From assembly GCA_963678445.1 (NCBI GenBank), contig OY782877.1, positions 2,170,001 through 2,234,000 of the forward strand: a DNA stretch of 64,000 nt. The letters run 5' to 3'. The translations under genes and the position numbers were made by a program. This stretch comes from G963678445 sp963678445. Lineage in GTDB: Bacteria; Hydrogenedentota; Hydrogenedentia; Hydrogenedentales; G963678445. How positions within the stretch are numbered: position 1 is the first letter of the stretch; every line of letters starts with the position of its first letter. Positions 61,014-64,000 of the stretch are shown one piece after another. The notes under the pieces were generated by a model. It was given only the letters and a program-made list of their open reading frames with translations. It had not been told where the DNA came from and made no database searches.

Positions 61014-63140
61014 TTATGGCTCTTTTGCCATCAAGAGCATTATGGAACGCCCGCCAACAATGATTTCTTGTTGATTACTCAACCAAGGTTCCATCCCAGG
61101 CGAATAGATATCTTCCGGCGAGGGCATACTTGTGTTGGCGACCACATGCCATTGCGCATTCTCCGGTGGCGCAGGCAGTTCGAAGGGAAGCCCGTCCCAG
61201 TACATATTGGCTGCGGCATACACGGTATTGTCCTGAGTCAAGCCATTTTTTGCATGCTTCCCACACATCATAAAGGCTACTACGCGTGCGGAATCCGAGA
61301 AATCCGCTTGCCAGGCCCGCGTACCGTGCCAGGAGATATCCGGGATACCGCTGCCCATATAATCATGGTTTGCCCAGGGGTGCAATGGACGAAGCACGGG
61401 ATGGGCTTTCCGAAAGGCGATGATGTGCTGAAAGAAACGGTGGAGCCCACGAAAACGTTCTAACAACGACCAATCCAGCCAGTTCAGCTCATTATCATGA
61501 CAATACGTGTTGTTATTCCCTTTTTTCGTACGCCCCATCTCATCCCCCATAAGAATCATGGGGATTCCGCTACTCAACATCAGCAATGTAACGGCATTTT
61601 TAATCATTCGTTCACGAAGAGCAGTGATATTGGGATCATCCGTAGGCCCTTCCCAACCACAGTTCCAGTTTGCATTATGGTTTTCTCCATCGCGATTTTC
61701 CTCTCCATTGGCCTCGTTATGTTTCTCGTTATAGGAAAAGAGATCGTAGAGCGTGAAGCCATCGTGACAGGTCAAAAAATTGATGGAGGCGGAGGGCCCG
61801 CGAAAATTATGGGCATAGAGATCGGGCGATCCCTCTATTCGCGTGGCGGTCTTACCGGCGTATCCGGGATCGCCCTTGAGAAACTTGCGTAGGTCATCGC
61901 GGAATTTTCCATTCCATTCCGCCCACCGGCCATAGGCAGGAAACGAGCCTACCTGATACAACCCACCGGCATCCCAAGCCTCGGCGATCAGTTTGGCCTT
62001 GGCCAGGATAGGATCGAAGGCAAGACTTTCCAGCAAGGGCGGGTTCGCCATGGGTGCACCGAAGGGATTACGGCCCAGTATTGCGGCCAGATCGAAGCGG
62101 AATCCATCAACATGGTATTCGGAAACCCAATAGCGAAGGCAATCAAGCACCATGTTACGCACCATGGGGTTATTGCAATTCATCGTATTGCCGCATCCAC
62201 TAAAATTGTAGTAATAGCCTTCCGGTGTCAGCATGTAATACGTCTGATTGTCCAAGCCGCGAAAACAGAACGTAGGACCTCGTTCATTCCCCTCTGCGGT
62301 ATGGTTAAAGACGACATCCAGGATAACTTCAATTCCTGCACAATGAAACTGTTTAACCAGATTTTTAAATTCATCTACCTGCATCCCCAGTACGCCCGTC
62401 GCCGCATATCCGGATTTGGGTGCAAAGAACCCGACCGTACTATACCCCCAGTAGTTATAATTCATCTGGCCCGTGATGGGATTGGGACGGGAGTTTTCAA
62501 ACTCATCGAATTCATAAATAGGCATGAGTTCAATACAATTGATACCCAATTTTTTGAGATAGGGAATCTTTTCCATCAATCCCGCGTAGGTGCCGGGATG
62601 TTTTGTCTGGGACGATGGATGTTGCGTCAAACTTCGAACATGCGCCTCATAAATCACCAAATCTTCGATAGGCGTGCTTAATTGACGATCGCCTTCCCAG
62701 TCAAAATCTTCAAAGGTCAACAGACTTCGATAGGGAAAGAGATCCTCCCAGTTCGGTGAAACACCCCACTTACTTCGCCCACTAATGGCCTTAGCGTATG
62801 GGTCAAGAAGTATTTTCGTAGAATCAAACCGATGCCCCAGCTCAGGTGCATATGGGCCCGCTACGCGATAGCCATACTCCAGGCGCTCAGGCTCCAGATC
62901 GAAAACCGTCATACAGAACACATTCCCAATGCGGTACGATTCCGGGAAGGGGATTTCGACCATAGGCTCTGAATCCCCTTTTTTGAACAGGACCAAGGTG
63001 CAGGCGGTCGCGTGACGCGAAAAAACGGAAAAATTCACCCCGCCAGGCACCAGGGTGGCCCCGAAAGGCAGAGGACGCCCCAGGCGCATTTTATACCCCT
63101 GGCATTCATCGGTTGGATAAAAATCGATTCGTGCGCCCAT
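61014..63140 (-). CDS. glgX: Glycogen debranching enzyme (isoamylase type)
   Basis: 708 aa, GH13 subfamily 11. N-terminal CBM48-like domain ('LRLGRPLPFGATLVPGGVNFSVFSRHATACTLVLF'), then the TIM barrel: EVILDVVFNHTAEGN, the nucleophile in YHVDGFRFDLAAILGR, acid/base Glu in AKLIAEAWDAGGLYQVG, and the third carboxylate in INFLTCHDGFTLYDL. It hydrolyses alpha-1,6 branches in glycogen or limit dextrin. The ATG at 63140 overlaps the STAS gene stop (TGATG), so translation is coupled. A second STAS gene follows 97 bp later. It looks complete and active. Confidence 0.96.
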   Translation of the reverse strand: MGARIDFYPTDECQGYKMRLGRPLPFGATLVPGGVNFSVFSRHATACTLVLFKKGDSEPMVEIPFPESYRIGNVFCMTVFDLEPERLEYGYRVAGPYAPELGHRFDSTKILLDPYAKAISGRSKWGVSPNWEDLFPYRSLLTFEDFDWEGDRQLSTPIEDLVIYEAHVRSLTQHPSSQTKHPGTYAGLMEKIPYLKKLGINCIELMPIYEFDEFENSRPNPITGQMNYNYWGYSTVGFFAPKSGYAATGVLGMQVDEFKNLVKQFHCAGIEVILDVVFNHTAEGNERGPTFCFRGLDNQTYYMLTPEGYYYNFSGCGNTMNCNNPMVRNMVLDCLRYWVSEYHVDGFRFDLAAILGRNPFGAPMANPPLLESLAFDPILAKAKLIAEAWDAGGLYQVGSFPAYGRWAEWNGKFRDDLRKFLKGDPGYAGKTATRIEGSPDLYAHNFRGPSASINFLTCHDGFTLYDLFSYNEKHNEANGEENRDGENHNANWNCGWEGPTDDPNITALRERMIKNAVTLLMLSSGIPMILMGDEMGRTKKGNNNTYCHDNELNWLDWSLLERFRGLHRFFQHIIAFRKAHPVLRPLHPWANHDYMGSGIPDISWHGTRAWQADFSDSARVVAFMMCGKHAKNGLTQDNTVYAAANMYWDGLPFELPAPPENAQWHVVANTSMPSPEDIYSPGMEPWLSNQQEIIVGGRSIMLLMAKEP

Positions 63141-63481
63141 CACGATGCTTCCTTAAATGCTTCCAATGCGAGTTCCAGGCTGTCGTAGAGCTCGAAGAAA
63201 CCGATAAATCCGGTAATGCTCATTGTGTCCTTAATCTGTTCCTCCAGGGCCGACAGGGCAATGCGGCAATTGTTAGCCTCCGTCTGCCGGTACACATACA
63301 AAAGCATGCGCAACCCCGCACTGGACATAAAGGTAACCTCCTGCATATCAATAACGACCGCTTTGTTTTTCATTAAAATCGGTTTGAATGCTTCCTGAAT
63401 GCCCGGCGCGGTTGTCCCATCAATTTCACCCGAAAGCTTTGCAACAGTTATTTCATTTTGTTCATGGAATAGTACCGTCAT
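63140..63481 (-). CDS. STAS-domain anti-anti-sigma factor, copy 2
   Basis: 113 aa. STAS fold with 'ITVAKLSGEIDGTTAPGIQEAF' and the target loop VTFMSSAGLRMLLYVYRQ (predicted phospho-Ser in SSAGL). Paralogous to the STAS gene at 60596. It is translationally coupled to glgX, sharing one base. Together with the RsbW-like kinase this suggests that a partner-switching system is tied to glycogen metabolism. Confidence 0.92.
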   Translation of the reverse strand: MTVLFHEQNEITVAKLSGEIDGTTAPGIQEAFKPILMKNKAVVIDMQEVTFMSSAGLRMLLYVYRQTEANNCRIALSALEEQIKDTMSITGFIGFFELYDSLELALEAFKEAS

Positions 63482-63513
63482 AGATTCCCCAGTCTCTTTT
63501 TAAAGCAATATCG

Positions 63514-64000
63514 TCAGCTCTTCATATCTACAGGAACCAGCGTAACCTTAACGCGCAGTGACTGATTCGCCGTGGGTAGATTCACCGTCAGTTGTTCAGG
63601 ATCAAATTTGTCATACGGTTTTCCGTCTATGCTCACACTTTCGATTCGTATACTTCGTCTGGGGAGGATATCGGGAGATACTCGTAATACCCTTCCCTCA
63701 AAACCATTCGGATGAGGTTTAAAATAGAGATTCAACGGTCGCTTGGTGATTAACAGATTCGTATAGACTGCGGACAGGAAACACAGTTCCGTGGAATGGT
63801 ATGCGCTCATGGAATGACTTCCTTTAAGGCGCTCATTGCCGAGCAGATAAGGCAGGCCATTCGCCAGTACATTGAAGTAGATAGCCCCGTCATCATGGTC
63901 CAGGAAGAAGGCGTTATAGAAAGCAGCCGCCTCGCGGGCATGTTTCAGATAGGCCTTATCCCCCAACGAACCATTTAAAATCAGGTAAGCCAGAATCGCC
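63514..64000 (-). CDS. C-terminus of an alpha/alpha six-hairpin (AGE/glycosidase-like) protein, partial
   Basis: The frame runs out of the window to the right; 161 complete C-terminal residues are visible. 'LGDKAYLKHAREAAAFYNAFFLDHDDGAIYFNVLANGLPYL' and 'HSTELCFLSAVYTNLLI' have the helical-hairpin pattern of N-acylglucosamine-2-epimerase-like or six-hairpin glycosidase folds, followed by a beta-strand-rich tail. The exact enzyme cannot be named from this part. It is 32 bp upstream of the STAS gene on the same strand and probably in the glgX operon. Confidence 0.6.
   Translation of the reverse strand, partial: AILAYLILNGSLGDKAYLKHAREAAAFYNAFFLDHDDGAIYFNVLANGLPYLLGNERLKGSHSMSAYHSTELCFLSAVYTNLLITKRPLNLYFKPHPNGFEGRVLRVSPDILPRRSIRIESVSIDGKPYDKFDPEQLTVNLPTANQSLRVKVTLVPVDMKS

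Overview
This 64 kb window looks like a chromosomal contig of a Gram-negative, probably heterotrophic bacterium. The signs are lipoproteins with lipoboxes, an outer-membrane secretin, a Spy/CpxP-like periplasmic protein and a PEP/IPTL-CTERM-like C-terminal sorting signal. Housekeeping genes (glnE, ftsY, cysS, uppP, glgX) are intact. Multidomain glycosidases, SGNH proteins, TPR fusions and a very large Rhs protein recall candidate phyla near PVC, Hydrogenedentota or Sumerlaeota, but I cannot fix the taxonomy from the sequence alone. I saw no rRNA, tRNA or CRISPR array.

Layout. 1-9.7 kb is a minus-strand run: a truncated polytopic membrane protein, a secreted beta-helix/GH43-like/GH29 fusion, glnE and glycerate kinase. 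10-23.8 kb is plus-strand: a zinc-ribbon membrane protein, ftsY, a GspE/PilB ATPase, an HDOD protein, two tandem membrane-anchored SGNH proteins (the second with altered active-site motifs), cysS, an envelope-stress-like cassette (ECF sigma, anti-sigma, Spy-like, uppP) and a GT2-TPR protein. 23.8-26.9 kb is a graveyard: a terminase relic with frameshifts, an LRAT-like C-terminus, a small membrane protein and a deleted IS4 transposase. 27-42.1 kb is a complete minus-strand Tad (Flp pilus) operon that ends in a 1234-aa ELWxxDGT-repeat protein. It is preceded by a consensus promoter, a cobalamin riboswitch and an intrinsic terminator. 42.2-43.4 kb holds IS4 and IS256 relics. 43.9-47.8 kb holds a serine hydrolase and a DUF2723-TPR membrane protein. 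48.3-58.1 kb is a polymorphic-toxin locus: an Rhs protein of about 2436 aa with TPR and C39-peptidase domains, then IS630 and IS200 insertions, then a probable immunity gene. 58.1-59.4 kb is eroded. 59.5-64 kb holds DJ-1/PfpI, an RsbW-like kinase, two STAS proteins, glgX and a partial six-hairpin protein.

The two most unusual signals are these. (1) A B12 riboswitch with its own promoter and terminator sits directly before the Flp pilin, which implies that cobalamin status controls a whole Tad apparatus. (2) A dispersed REP-like repeat of up to about 100 bp is present in five copies. One copy lies inside an IS256 transposase relic, flanked by TTTA on both sides. Removing exactly 100 bp rebuilds the expected IS256 reading frame, so the repeat has moved.
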